Below, in pieces: positions 1 through 10,311 of a stretch of 64,000 bases of DNA. The notes under the pieces are model-generated. The model worked only from the letters and a program-made list of their open reading frames with translations, did not search any database and was not told where the DNA came from. Both the position numbers and the translations under genes were made by a program. The stretch is from contig CP073016.1 of NCBI GenBank assembly GCA_025370075.1, positions 1,116,001 through 1,180,000 of the forward strand, given 5' to 3'. Within the stretch, counting starts at the first letter, position 1. Each line of letters opens with the position of its first letter. Source of the stretch: Chryseotalea sp. WA131a (GTDB taxonomy: Bacteria; Bacteroidota; Bacteroidia; Cytophagales; Cyclobacteriaceae).

Positions 1-58
1 GCGACAGCAAGGCAATGGAAAGAATACCTTTCCTCATTAAGTGAGTAAGTCGACTCAT
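1..58 (-). CDS. N-terminal fragment of the next gene downstream of the NRPS operon, probably exported
   Basis: Only about 19 codons are visible before the window ends. An ATG at 56-58 lies 15 bp after the stop of the last NRPS gene and opens a frame reading MSRLTHLMRKGILSIALLS without a stop. The basic start followed by a hydrophobic run looks like the beginning of a signal peptide or first membrane segment; a second ATG lies seven codons in. The tight spacing makes it the next gene of the same operon. An export or efflux component is a natural guess, but the sequence shows nothing beyond the leader. Confidence 0.5.
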   Translation of the reverse strand, partial: MSRLTHLMRKGILSIALLS

Positions 59-73
59 AGATCCAAAAGAATG

Positions 74-3000
74 TTAGATGATTACGCTTTTCTTCCGGCT
101 GTTTTCATTCCGGTTGTCTTCCCTGGTTAACCAAAGGCGTGTTTCAATGTGTGCGGCAGTACTCTTTATTGTCGGATTCGAGAAGAAATTTACCAGTTTC
201 ATATTCACCCCGAAGACTTTCGCGATCTGATTAACCAGTACCACTGCTTTGAGAGAGTGTCCTCCGATGTCAAAGAAGCTGGTGTCGGTGCTTATCTTGT
301 CTTTTTCCACCGACAATATCTTCGACCATATCTCCTGCAACTGATACTCGGTGGTATTGGCAGGGGAAAGAAAATTCTTAACCGTCCACACCTGTGGCGC
401 CGGTAACAACTTCTTGTCAAGCTTGCCATTTGAATTCAACGGCAACTTCTCTACCCGAACGAAAAATGACGGTACCATGTAGTCAGGAACATAACTCAAC
501 AGATGTGCCTTCAGCATCTCGTCTTCCAGCTCCCCGTCGGATACATAATACGCCGCTAGGTGTTTGTCACCTTCAACTGTTACCGGCACAACTGCCACCT
601 CTGAGATGCCGACCTGTTGCTGTAGTGCATATTGGATCTCACCCGGCTCGATCCGGTAGCCGCGGATCTTCAACTGGTCATCGCCACGACCGGAGAACAC
701 CACGTGTCCTTCCCCGCTCATGTAGCCAACATCACCCGTCTTATACATCATCCGGTAGTCCTCATCTCCGAACTCTTCATAATAAGGATTGGGAACAAAG
801 GAACTACGCGTCTTATCCTGGTCACCATGATAACCCAGCCCTACACCAATGCCAGAGATACATATCTCCCCCTTCACTCCTACCGGACATAATTTCCCGT
901 AACTGTCAAGAATATAAACATGAGTGTTCTGAATCGGTTTACCGATCGGTATACTCATCTCCCCGCGCCTGGGTGGCTTTACTACATACGTCGTTACATC
1001 GTCTGAGGCTTCCGCCGGACCATACGCGTTAAGAAGCGGAATATTACTGTACCTGGAATACCATTGTCTCGCCAGCGAGGCACTTAACGCTTCCCCCGTA
1101 GGGATCATCCAGCGAAGGTGCGGAAGGTCATCATCATCACGGTCCGAAAATTCATTCAGCATGCTATGTATCAGCGAGGGAACCGCCTGGAATATGGTGA
1201 TCTCTTTCTCCCGCAGGGAGCCCATGAGTTGATGCGGATCAAGTACAGTACCTTCGTCGATTATGTGCGTGGTCCCGCCAACCAGTAACGCCGTCAGGAA
1301 CTGCCATACTGAAATATCAAATCCTGCTGACGCCGTTTGTGCTACGTGATCCTCAGATCCTAATCCAAGAATATCAACCATCGCATACAGGTGGTTCAAC
1401 ATCCCAAGATGGTGAACCATCGCGCCCTTGGGCTTGCCCGTGGTCCCCGACGTATATATAATGTAGGCCAGATCTCCTGGCTTGCATTCTTTTGCTTTAA
1501 AGTCAAAAGGAATTAGCTCATCCGCTTCGGCCTGGACACAAATTCCATTATATAAACCCGAAGACTGTATTCTTCCCTTTGTCCCCTCGTTCACCACGAT
1601 GACCTGAGGCTGACAATCGGTCAGTATCGCCGCAACCCTTTGGTCGGGAAGATGAACGTCAATGGGGACATACGCCCCTCCAACATGAAACGTTGCCAGC
1701 ATTGATACCAGCATGTCGATTCCCCGCGTCATGTAAATGCCAACAACGGGTTTTGTCCCGAAGCCGTCTATCCGGCGGGCCAGCGCAGTTACTCTCCGGT
1801 ACAGCTCACTGTAGCTAAGTCGTTGGTTCCTGTGTTCAACGGCTATCGCATCTCCGTAAAGGTCCGCACGTTCCTCGAAGAGCCGGCCAAGCATCCGGGT
1901 CCTGTCAAGATCCTTACGGGTATCATTAAATGTAAATAGCAACCGCTCCCTCTCCTTCGAAGGGATCATCTCGATATTCCCTATCCGGGTATCCGGATCA
2001 TTACAAACAACCCGAACGATCTGCTTGAAATAGGAGATCAGGCGCCTGATCGTTTTCTCCTTAAACAATGCCGTTGCATACTCGAAGCTCAAGTTAATTT
2101 GACCTGCTTCCTGGAATGCAGTCAAAGTGAGATCGAACTTCGATACGTCGTACACTTCACTATACGGCGTTACATTGAAGTCGAGGAAACTAAAATCGCC
2201 ACCGTCAAAGTTCTCGTACGAAAACATAACGTCGAACAGTGGGTTCCGCGAAGTATTCCTCGGTATTTGTAAGTCGTCGATAAGTAACTCGTATTCGTAC
2301 GATTGATTATCGAAGCAGGCAATCGTCCGGGACCTGACGTCAGCTAAGAAATCACTGAACGACGATTCGCCCTTTGGAAAATTCCGCAACGGAAGGGTGT
2401 TTACAAATAGACCGATCATCGTTTCGAGATCGGGATGATTGCGACCCGCAATGGGAGTGCCGACCACAATATCTTCGCTCCCTCTGAGTTTGAATAACAG
2501 GATGTTGTATATCGACAAGAGGACTACAAATGGCGTTGTTCGATATTTTTCCGTAATAACGTTTAATCTATTTGTCTCCTCGACCGACAACTGGAATCGT
2601 AATGTCTTTCCCTTAAAGTCGCTTACCTGGGGCCTTGTAAAATCGTAAGGTAACTCAATTGCAACCGGTTCAGCTTTGAATTCGTTTATCCAGAACTGTT
2701 TTTGATTTGCAATTAATTGCACGTATTCATCACTGTTCTGCCAGACCGCAAAGTCCGTGTATTGCAAGGGAAGTTCCTCAACATCCCGGTTCTCATAGAA
2801 TGATCTGAGATCTTTGACCAGCAAAGCATCAGACACTCCATCTGATACAATGTGATGCAAATCAATCATAAGCAAACATTCATCTTCGGAAATAGTAGCG
2901 ATCGCCGCACGCAACAGTGGCGATTCTCCAAGGTTAAATGGTCGAATAAATTGCTTAACGATCTGCGGGATGTCATCATAAGAAGATATCTCTTCAAGTT

Positions 3001-6000
3001 CAAATTGCGCATGATCCAGTACCTTCTGGATCGGGCCATTCTCTGCGATCTCAAAACTGGTTCTAAGGATCTCATGACGGGCGATCAGCTTTCTGAATGC
3101 CGTCTCGAGTTTTGGCTGATTGAGACTTCCCTTCGCCTTCAAAACAAAAGGCATGTTATAGGCTATTGAACCCGGAGAAAACTGATCCAAAAAGAACAGT
3201 CGCTTTTGGGCTGAGCTCAAAGGATAGTGACTACGCTTTGGAGCCTTTTTAATGTGTTTGTATCCAGAGTTCCCTGCGCGAGAATGCGCTTCCCCCACAT
3301 TTTTCAATTGCTCGTTTATCCCAAGTATGGTGGGGTTTTCAAAGAGTTGTTTAAAGGTTAGCCTTACCCCGAAGACTTTCGCGATCTGATTAACCAGTAC
3401 CACTGCTTTGAGAGAGTGTCCTCCGATGTCAAAGAAGCTGGTGTCGGTGCTTATCTTGTCTTTTTCCACCGACAATATCTTCGACCATATCTCCTGCAAC
3501 TGATACTCGGTGGTATTGGCAGGGGAAAGAAAATTCTTAACCGTCCACACCTGTGGCGCCGGTAACAACTTCTTGTCAAGCTTGCCATTTGAATTCAACG
3601 GCAACTTCTCTACCCGAACGAAAAATGACGGTACCATGTAGTCAGGAACATAACTCAACAGATGTGCCTTCAGCATCTCGTCTTCCAGCTCCCCGTCGGA
3701 TACATAATACGCCGCTAGGTGTTTGTCACCTTCAACTGTTACCGGCACAACTGCCACCTCTGAGATGCCGACCTGTTGCTGTAGTGCATATTGGATCTCA
3801 CCCGGCTCGATCCGGTAGCCGCGGATCTTCAACTGGTCATCGCCACGACCGGAGAACACCACGTGTCCTTCCCCGCTCATGTAGCCAACATCACCCGTCT
3901 TATACATCATCCGGTAGTCCTCATCTCCGAACTCTTCATAATAAGGATTGGGAACAAAGGAACTACGCGTCTTATCCTGGTCACCATGATAACCCAGCCC
4001 TACACCAATGCCAGAGATACATATCTCCCCCTTCACTCCTACCGGACATAATTTCCCGTAACTGTCAAGAATATAAACATGAGTGTTCTGAATCGGTTTA
4101 CCGATCGGTATACTCATCTCCCCGCGCCTGGGTGGCTTTACTACATACGTCGTTACATCGTCTGAGGCTTCCGCCGGACCATACGCGTTAAGAAGCGGAA
4201 TATTACTGTACCTGGAATACCATTGTCTCGCCAGCGAGGCACTTAACGCTTCCCCCGTAGGGATCATCCAGCGAAGGTGCGGAAGGTCATCATCATCACG
4301 GTCCGAAAATTCATTCAGCATGCTATGTATCAGCGAGGGAACCGCCTGGAATATGGTGATCTCTTTCTCCCGCAGGGAGCCCATGAGTTGATGCGGATCA
4401 AGTACAGTACCTTCGTCGATTATGTGCGTGGTCCCGCCAACCAGTAACGCCGTCAGGAACTGCCATACTGAAATATCAAATCCTGCTGACGCCGTTTGTG
4501 CTACGTGATCCTCAGATCCTAATCCAAGAATATCAACCATCGCATACAGGTGGTTCAACATCCCAAGATGGTGAACCATCGCGCCCTTGGGCTTGCCCGT
4601 GGTCCCCGACGTATATATAATGTAGGCCAGATCTCCTGGCTTGCATTCTTTTGCTTTAAAGTCAAAAGGAATTAGCTCATCCGCTTCGGCCTGGACACAA
4701 ATTCCATTATATAAACCCGAAGACTGTATTCTTCCCTTTGTCCCCTCGTTCACCACGATGACCTGAGGCTGACAATCGGTCAGTATCGCCGCAACCCTTT
4801 GGTCGGGAAGATGAACGTCAATGGGGACATACGCCCCTCCAACATGAAACGTTGCCAGCATTGATACCAGCATGTCGATTCCCCGCGTCATGTAAATGCC
4901 AACAACGGGTTTTGTCCCGAAGCCGTCTATCCGGCGGGCCAGCGCAGTTACTCTCCGGTACAGCTCACTGTAGCTAAGTCGTTGGTTCCTGTGTTCAACG
5001 GCTATCGCATCTCCGTAAAGGTCCGCACGTTCCTCGAAGAGCCGGCCAAGCATCCGGGTCCTGTCAAGATCCTTACGGGTATCATTAAATGTAAATAGCA
5101 ACCGCTCCCTCTCCTTCGAAGGGATCATCTCGATATTCCCTATCCGGGTATCCGGATCATTACAAACAACCCGAACGATCTGCTTGAAATAGGAGATCAG
5201 GCGCGTCAAACTTTTACGATCAATAGCATTCGAATTACATACAACTTTTACCTGCAGGTGATCAATCACTTTTGTTACAGACACCCCAAGATCAAATTTT
5301 CCAGGGGTGCTAACCGCCGGAGTCATCCAGGCACTGAATGATCCCAGGTCAATCTCAAAAGGGACGTCCAGGTTGAAGTCATAGAAAACGTTAAACATGG
5401 GACCATGCACATCTGCGCCCCCGAGATGGTCGGAAAGAACTTCGAACGGGAGGTAATGCTTCAGTCCTTCACTTATACTGCCATCAAGGGAAGAAATCAA
5501 CTGTCGGAACGTCGATTCTTTGGTGACCGTGGTTTTTGATATCAGAACATTGTCAAGAGGCCCGATCATACTCTTGAGAAAGATATTTTCGCGGTTAGGT
5601 GTCGACACACCTACAACAATCTCGTCTTGCGAACAATAATTATGCATGAGGATTTTGAGAGCTCCCAGCATTATCGTTTTAAGGTCTGCCTCCTGTTTAC
5701 TCAACTTCTTTAATAGACTGCTAATATCTACTGAAGGAAGTGTAAGTAACGCTTCGAGTTGTTTTCGAGGCTTTTGCCGGGACACAGCTCTTTCCGAAGG
5801 AAACGTGAGAACAAAAGGACCTTGACCCAACTTACGTTTCCAATACGAGAGGAGATGGAACTCGATCCCTTTAAGGGTCTTTTGCTCCCAGTGAGAATAG
5901 TTTAGAAAAGGCAGCCGGTGTTGAGGTGTCAACCGAGCAGTCGAAGAAAGGGAAGCAAGGTATTTGTAAGTGATCAAGAACTCATGACCGACGGCTGCCA

Positions 6001-9000
6001 ACGAAAATCGATCGAGATAAGCCGGGTGCCCGGACAAGGCAAGGTGAAAATTCTTATCCTCTATGTCGTTGGCGGACAAAACCAGAGATACAACTTCAGA
6101 ATCGCCCCGACTTATCTGTTGGCAGAGGTCTCCATCGATCATCGTGATCCCGGTCCGCAATATTTCATACTTCCTGGTGATGGACTGAAGAGTTTGTTCC
6201 AATAGCTGTTTGTCGGGTTTTCCCGTGAGATCAATATTCAAGAGATTCCAATCGTCTTTTGGAACATTTGCAAGGCGACGCTGGCTATAAGAGGTCAAAT
6301 GCAATTCCTCTTTCGAAAACTGAAGGGCAGGCATTTCCTGCTGCACTTTCGTTAGTTTGTCGTCCCAAAAGAAATCGTCGGGTTCTAATTCACTTTCAGG
6401 AGAATGAATGATCCTTGAAAGCGCCGACAGAAAAATAATTTCATAGAACTCAAATATTTCTTCCGTCATGAACGGCGACGAATACTCGTGCATGCAGTAG
6501 ACGCGCTTGGAATTAACGTTGTAGTTGAGGTCGAAGAATGTGTAATCCCTGAGAAAAACATCAAAATCAAGACGGTCGATCTCCGACTCAACCCTCTTCT
6601 CCCATCGGATGTCATCCTCGATATGCCAATTAATATAATTGAAAGTGGTATCGAAGAGTGGATTTTCGGCTGAGGTTGGAAGGCCTATCGACTGAGTGAT
6701 CTCGAAAAGTGAAAGATTCTCATACTTCTTTACTTCGATTGCCTTATCATGAACAAGTTGAACGAACCCTTCCCACGTCGATCTTTCCGGCACTCTTACC
6801 CGGAACGGGATCGTGTTCAGGAAACATCCCAGCAATTTATCGCCATCTTGCTTCAACGGACGAGAAAACGTTACAACGCCAGTGAGAATATCGCTTTCGG
6901 AAGTGAGTATTTTGATCGCATAGATATATGCCGCAAGCATGATATTCTTGACGGTCGTACTCATTCGCTGTGCGGCAGTTTCGAGATCTGCCGCCAATTG
7001 CAAAGGGTACACGCGCCTGACCGACTTGAAGATCCGATGATCCGGGCCTGCCTTTATCACCAACTTTCGAAAATCCTGCAAATCCTTTTTCCAAAATGCG
7101 CGGGTTTCTTCGTTCCTCTTATGAAATATTTCGAGGGCAACTACATCCTTATACCCTGAAGCCAAGGGCTTGGGTGCAGTGAATTCGTTTCTGAGAAGCT
7201 GACCATAAGTGTTGTTCAACTCTGTCACGAAGGACGCGATACTCCACCCATCGAGAACACTGTGGTGATACTCCACGACCAGCTCATGGTGGCTTGTCGC
7301 GAGCTTGTATACAGTTACCCTCCAGAAGGGATAATCGTTCAGATCGAATCCCTTCTTTCGATTAAACTCCAGGTTGGAAGCAATGATGGATTTTTGATTC
7401 GTCTCCGCTGTCAGATCATAAAATACGATCTGGTTCTTAAGTTCCTTGTGAATGAGATGCGCGAATTCATCCAGGTCGAAGCTCTTGCGTAAGGTATCAT
7501 GCCTGGCGGTCAGGAGGTCAAGAGCGCGCTGCAACGTTTCAATATGAAATACTTCGTATGTTACCGGCCACATCAACTGCTCAAAGTACAGGAGATCCTC
7601 CGGTCGGTACTGAGTGACATAGCACATTGCCTTTTCAATATCGATCATTGGATATACCGCTTCGATCGAAGAGTCAGGGTGACTAGTCTTGTAGTCAAGG
7701 TCAAACTGAATCAGCTCCGCATCGATTGTCGCGTTGATCCGGCCAAACCTGTTAGCGTCGAGTTTGCTGATTAATTTCGAAAGTGCCAGGACCGTATCGT
7801 TCTCATACAGATCCGCCATAGTCAGTTCGATATCGAATTCCCTGTTGATGGCACCGATCAATCTCACGGCCAGAATAGAATCGCCACCTATCCTGAAGAA
7901 ACTGTCGTCTATGCTGATCTGGTTCTCACCAAGTATCGTTTTCCATTGATCAACAATTTGCTTTTCAAGCTCGGTAGATGGCGCAGAGTAGTGCGATTCG
8001 ACTTTCTTCTGGACAGACAACAATTTCGCCCGGTCTACTTTTCCGTTGATGGTCAACGGGATCGCATCGACCTGTATGAGGTAAGAGGGCACCATATACT
8101 CGGGAACCCTCGCTAACATAAACTTCCGTAGCTCTTCCTCTTTTAGGTCACCGTCACTTATCACGTAGCCCACTAGTTGTAATGAACCCGCTGTCGACTC
8201 CTTCGCGAGTGCAACTGCATCGGTTATTCCATCAAAAGCTTTTAGTACGTGTTCGACTTCGCCCAGTTCGATCCGATTTCCACGGATCTTCACCTGGTGA
8301 TCGATCCTCCCAAGAAACTCAATGTTCCCGTCGGGCATCCACTTTGCTAGATCGCCGGTTCTATAAAGCTTTGCATCTTTGTCGAACGGACTCTTGACGA
8401 ATTTACTGTTCGTTAGTTCTGGTAATCCAACATAACCGATGGATAAGTTTACTCCACCGATAAACAATTCACCGGGAATACCTATTGGTTGAAGATTACG
8501 ATTCTCATTCAGAACATATAGCTGTGTGTTGTCAATCGGTTTCCCGATCGGAACCCTGAAGTAGTCTTTGTTCGGCAAAACCTCATAGTATGAAACATCG
8601 ACGGTAGCTTCGGTGGGCCCATACAAATTGTGAAGTTGTACCTTTTTAAAAAGGCTGTGAAATAGCGTTACGTCGGATGCCTTCAATTCCTCGCCGCTGG
8701 TGAAAATGAGCCGCAGGCTGGTCAAAGCATGTGACGGACGGCTCTCCTTTACATAGTTTAAAAATGCATGGAGCATCGAGGGAACAAAATGCATTACCCT
8801 TATCTCCTCTTTTACAATTGTGTTATACAATGCATGCGGATCCTTCTCGATCCCCGTAGGCGCCAGCACAAGTTTCGAACCGACCATCGACCACCAAAAG
8901 AGCTCCCAGATTGACACATCAAAGACAGTTGGAGTTTTCTGTATGATAGTGTCGTCCGCACCAAGTGAATACTCGTTTTGCATCCATTCGATCCGGTTAA

Positions 9001-10279
9001 CTACCGACCGATGAAGAATTTGAACTCCTTTCGGCCTCCCGGTTGAGCCAGAAGTATAGATGATGTATGCAAGATCTGTTGGTTCCGCCCGACTGATGAA
9101 TTCCTCAGAAAGCGTTGTAACTTCGTGCATATCCATATACTTCACATCACGTTCGAGGTCTGCGTATCGCACGCGCGAACAGAAGATTCCGAGCGCGTTG
9201 CTATTATCCAGGACATACCGGATCCTGTCTACTGGGTATTCGGTAGAGATCGGGAGATAGATACATCCTGCCTTCAGAATACCAAACACTGCAATCATGA
9301 ACTCCAGCGAGCGGTCAAGGTTCACGGCGATCACGTGCCCCTTGCCTTGAAAATGCATAGCGAGGTAGTTAGCCACTTGACTTGCTTCTGCATCGAGCTC
9401 TCGATAAGTAATATTTTTGTCCTGAAACCGTAACGCAATTGCATCGGGGGTCTTTTTCGTTTGAGCTTCAAACAAATCCACAACGGTTGCATCGTGAGAA
9501 AACTTCCTCTCCGTTTGATTGAAGCCGTTCATAATCAAATTCTTCTCATCATCCGGGATCATTTCAATTGATGAAATTGGATCATTCTTCCGGGTGAGTA
9601 ACCGATGAAGGAGTGTAAAAAATAGTTTTGAAAGTCTAGCTATATAATCTTCGTCAAATCTGTCTGCCTGGTAGGTGATCTCCAGTTCCAATTCGCCCTC
9701 GGTCCTGAAACTGAACAAGATTTCGACGGGCAAATCAGAAAATGAATTTGTGTCATGGATCTCTTTGACCAAAAGGCCGACAAGGCTTGCCGTCTTTGTG
9801 TCGAACGCACCATTCAGCACATTTAGAGCTGGATAATTTCCATGGTCAAAATCTGCAACCAGACTGTCGCGGACTGCGATCAGGAACTTTGCGAACGGCT
9901 CGTCCCATAATTCCTGCACCCTGATCGGTATCGCCAATGTATTTGGTGACGGCTCAAGGTTATTACGATATAATGGCGTGAAAATCCAAATGTCCTTTAA
10001 CGACGAACCTTTCCGGATCAGGATACTTAGAGCAGCGAGCAACACAACATGCTTTGCTTTAGCTGAACCTGCCAGCCCATTCAATGCTTCAACCAGAACA
10101 TCGGGAGCCTTGCAGATGTAGGAAGACTCGGAATCCTTCGCCTTTACACCACTCGACTTGCCGAAGTTAAAGTATGCCTCTGGCTCAAATCCCTTCAGGC
10201 GGTTCCTCCAATACTGCCTGTGCGAGGCAAACCTGTTGGCCTCAAGGGTCTTATGGTCAAGTTTTGATTCTACTGACAT
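74..10279 (-). CDS. NRPS F: half-C - A(Ser) - PCP - C - degenerate C - A - PCP - C - A - PCP
   Basis: A 3401-residue nonribosomal peptide synthetase. Domains by rough residue: 1-245, C-terminal lobe of a condensation domain with no HHxxxDG lobe; 250-770, A1 (YIIYTSGSTG near 408); PCP1 near 800 (FFRIGGDSILAV); 876-1320, C with HHSVLDGWS near 1006; 1330-1690, C-like domain whose HHxxxDG position reads YKYLASLSST, so both His are gone; A2 about 1720-2220; PCP2 (GGHSLKAV) near 2280; C with HHIVSDGVS; A3 about 2775-3275; PCP3 near 3340. Hand-read codes: A1 DVWHFSLVDK, the known Ser code; A2 and A3 both DIWQITADDK, which I cannot assign firmly (the Asp pair hints at a basic residue). A2-PCP2 and A3-PCP3 are an exact repeat. 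There is no thioesterase, so release happens elsewhere. The ATG start lies 32 bp after the upstream NRPS gene. Confidence 0.95.
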   Translation of the reverse strand: MSVESKLDHKTLEANRFASHRQYWRNRLKGFEPEAYFNFGKSSGVKAKDSESSYICKAPDVLVEALNGLAGSAKAKHVVLLAALSILIRKGSSLKDIWIFTPLYRNNLEPSPNTLAIPIRVQELWDEPFAKFLIAVRDSLVADFDHGNYPALNVLNGAFDTKTASLVGLLVKEIHDTNSFSDLPVEILFSFRTEGELELEITYQADRFDEDYIARLSKLFFTLLHRLLTRKNDPISSIEMIPDDEKNLIMNGFNQTERKFSHDATVVDLFEAQTKKTPDAIALRFQDKNITYRELDAEASQVANYLAMHFQGKGHVIAVNLDRSLEFMIAVFGILKAGCIYLPISTEYPVDRIRYVLDNSNALGIFCSRVRYADLERDVKYMDMHEVTTLSEEFISRAEPTDLAYIIYTSGSTGRPKGVQILHRSVVNRIEWMQNEYSLGADDTIIQKTPTVFDVSIWELFWWSMVGSKLVLAPTGIEKDPHALYNTIVKEEIRVMHFVPSMLHAFLNYVKESRPSHALTSLRLIFTSGEELKASDVTLFHSLFKKVQLHNLYGPTEATVDVSYYEVLPNKDYFRVPIGKPIDNTQLYVLNENRNLQPIGIPGELFIGGVNLSIGYVGLPELTNSKFVKSPFDKDAKLYRTGDLAKWMPDGNIEFLGRIDHQVKIRGNRIELGEVEHVLKAFDGITDAVALAKESTAGSLQLVGYVISDGDLKEEELRKFMLARVPEYMVPSYLIQVDAIPLTINGKVDRAKLLSVQKKVESHYSAPSTELEKQIVDQWKTILGENQISIDDSFFRIGGDSILAVRLIGAINREFDIELTMADLYENDTVLALSKLISKLDANRFGRINATIDAELIQFDLDYKTSHPDSSIEAVYPMIDIEKAMCYVTQYRPEDLLYFEQLMWPVTYEVFHIETLQRALDLLTARHDTLRKSFDLDEFAHLIHKELKNQIVFYDLTAETNQKSIIASNLEFNRKKGFDLNDYPFWRVTVYKLATSHHELVVEYHHSVLDGWSIASFVTELNNTYGQLLRNEFTAPKPLASGYKDVVALEIFHKRNEETRAFWKKDLQDFRKLVIKAGPDHRIFKSVRRVYPLQLAADLETAAQRMSTTVKNIMLAAYIYAIKILTSESDILTGVVTFSRPLKQDGDKLLGCFLNTIPFRVRVPERSTWEGFVQLVHDKAIEVKKYENLSLFEITQSIGLPTSAENPLFDTTFNYINWHIEDDIRWEKRVESEIDRLDFDVFLRDYTFFDLNYNVNSKRVYCMHEYSSPFMTEEIFEFYEIIFLSALSRIIHSPESELEPDDFFWDDKLTKVQQEMPALQFSKEELHLTSYSQRRLANVPKDDWNLLNIDLTGKPDKQLLEQTLQSITRKYEILRTGITMIDGDLCQQISRGDSEVVSLVLSANDIEDKNFHLALSGHPAYLDRFSLAAVGHEFLITYKYLASLSSTARLTPQHRLPFLNYSHWEQKTLKGIEFHLLSYWKRKLGQGPFVLTFPSERAVSRQKPRKQLEALLTLPSVDISSLLKKLSKQEADLKTIMLGALKILMHNYCSQDEIVVGVSTPNRENIFLKSMIGPLDNVLISKTTVTKESTFRQLISSLDGSISEGLKHYLPFEVLSDHLGGADVHGPMFNVFYDFNLDVPFEIDLGSFSAWMTPAVSTPGKFDLGVSVTKVIDHLQVKVVCNSNAIDRKSLTRLISYFKQIVRVVCNDPDTRIGNIEMIPSKERERLLFTFNDTRKDLDRTRMLGRLFEERADLYGDAIAVEHRNQRLSYSELYRRVTALARRIDGFGTKPVVGIYMTRGIDMLVSMLATFHVGGAYVPIDVHLPDQRVAAILTDCQPQVIVVNEGTKGRIQSSGLYNGICVQAEADELIPFDFKAKECKPGDLAYIIYTSGTTGKPKGAMVHHLGMLNHLYAMVDILGLGSEDHVAQTASAGFDISVWQFLTALLVGGTTHIIDEGTVLDPHQLMGSLREKEITIFQAVPSLIHSMLNEFSDRDDDDLPHLRWMIPTGEALSASLARQWYSRYSNIPLLNAYGPAEASDDVTTYVVKPPRRGEMSIPIGKPIQNTHVYILDSYGKLCPVGVKGEICISGIGVGLGYHGDQDKTRSSFVPNPYYEEFGDEDYRMMYKTGDVGYMSGEGHVVFSGRGDDQLKIRGYRIEPGEIQYALQQQVGISEVAVVPVTVEGDKHLAAYYVSDGELEDEMLKAHLLSYVPDYMVPSFFVRVEKLPLNSNGKLDKKLLPAPQVWTVKNFLSPANTTEYQLQEIWSKILSVEKDKISTDTSFFDIGGHSLKAVVLVNQIAKVFGVRLTFKQLFENPTILGINEQLKNVGEAHSRAGNSGYKHIKKAPKRSHYPLSSAQKRLFFLDQFSPGSIAYNMPFVLKAKGSLNQPKLETAFRKLIARHEILRTSFEIAENGPIQKVLDHAQFELEEISSYDDIPQIVKQFIRPFNLGESPLLRAAIATISEDECLLMIDLHHIVSDGVSDALLVKDLRSFYENRDVEELPLQYTDFAVWQNSDEYVQLIANQKQFWINEFKAEPVAIELPYDFTRPQVSDFKGKTLRFQLSVEETNRLNVITEKYRTTPFVVLLSIYNILLFKLRGSEDIVVGTPIAGRNHPDLETMIGLFVNTLPLRNFPKGESSFSDFLADVRSRTIACFDNQSYEYELLIDDLQIPRNTSRNPLFDVMFSYENFDGGDFSFLDFNVTPYSEVYDVSKFDLTLTAFQEAGQINLSFEYATALFKEKTIRRLISYFKQIVRVVCNDPDTRIGNIEMIPSKERERLLFTFNDTRKDLDRTRMLGRLFEERADLYGDAIAVEHRNQRLSYSELYRRVTALARRIDGFGTKPVVGIYMTRGIDMLVSMLATFHVGGAYVPIDVHLPDQRVAAILTDCQPQVIVVNEGTKGRIQSSGLYNGICVQAEADELIPFDFKAKECKPGDLAYIIYTSGTTGKPKGAMVHHLGMLNHLYAMVDILGLGSEDHVAQTASAGFDISVWQFLTALLVGGTTHIIDEGTVLDPHQLMGSLREKEITIFQAVPSLIHSMLNEFSDRDDDDLPHLRWMIPTGEALSASLARQWYSRYSNIPLLNAYGPAEASDDVTTYVVKPPRRGEMSIPIGKPIQNTHVYILDSYGKLCPVGVKGEICISGIGVGLGYHGDQDKTRSSFVPNPYYEEFGDEDYRMMYKTGDVGYMSGEGHVVFSGRGDDQLKIRGYRIEPGEIQYALQQQVGISEVAVVPVTVEGDKHLAAYYVSDGELEDEMLKAHLLSYVPDYMVPSFFVRVEKLPLNSNGKLDKKLLPAPQVWTVKNFLSPANTTEYQLQEIWSKILSVEKDKISTDTSFFDIGGHSLKAVVLVNQIAKVFGVNMKLVNFFSNPTIKSTAAHIETRLWLTREDNRNENSRKKSVII
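207..2045 (-). repeat. Direct repeat copy 2 (1,839 bp) inside NRPS F: C-domain tail, A3, PCP3
   Basis: This stretch equals 3366-5204 at a constant offset of 3,159 bp. In every line I compared the bases match, and the two encoded 613-residue segments are the same. It runs from the last helix of the condensation domain (RLISYFKQIV) through the whole A domain to just after the PCP serine helix (NQIAKVFGV). Sequence diverges abruptly on both sides. The offset equals one C-A-PCP module, so this is an exact module-scale duplication or recent gene conversion. Confidence 0.95.
3366..5204 (-). repeat. Direct repeat copy 1 (1,839 bp) inside NRPS F: C-domain tail, A2, PCP2
   Basis: Partner of 207-2045. 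Upstream in coding sense it joins a degenerate condensation domain, and downstream it joins a normal condensation domain, so the flanks differ from those of the other copy. This argues for a real duplication rather than a misassembled single copy. Both copies must activate the same amino acid because all pocket residues are identical. Confidence 0.95.
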
Positions 10280-10311
10280 AACTCCAGGGAAAATTAAAAT
10301 GGATTGCCTGT

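Noticed and set aside
394..1032. Long plus-strand frame of 212 codons, repeated at 3553-4191
   Set aside because: It lies inside the NRPS repeat on the opposite strand; the two frames are identical only because the DNA is duplicated. The translation has no domain and is a shadow.
74..3000. Thioesterase or terminal reductase domain at the end of NRPS F
   Set aside because: The protein ends about 45 residues after the PCP serine with a Lys/Asn-rich tail; no GxSxG or reductase motif is present.
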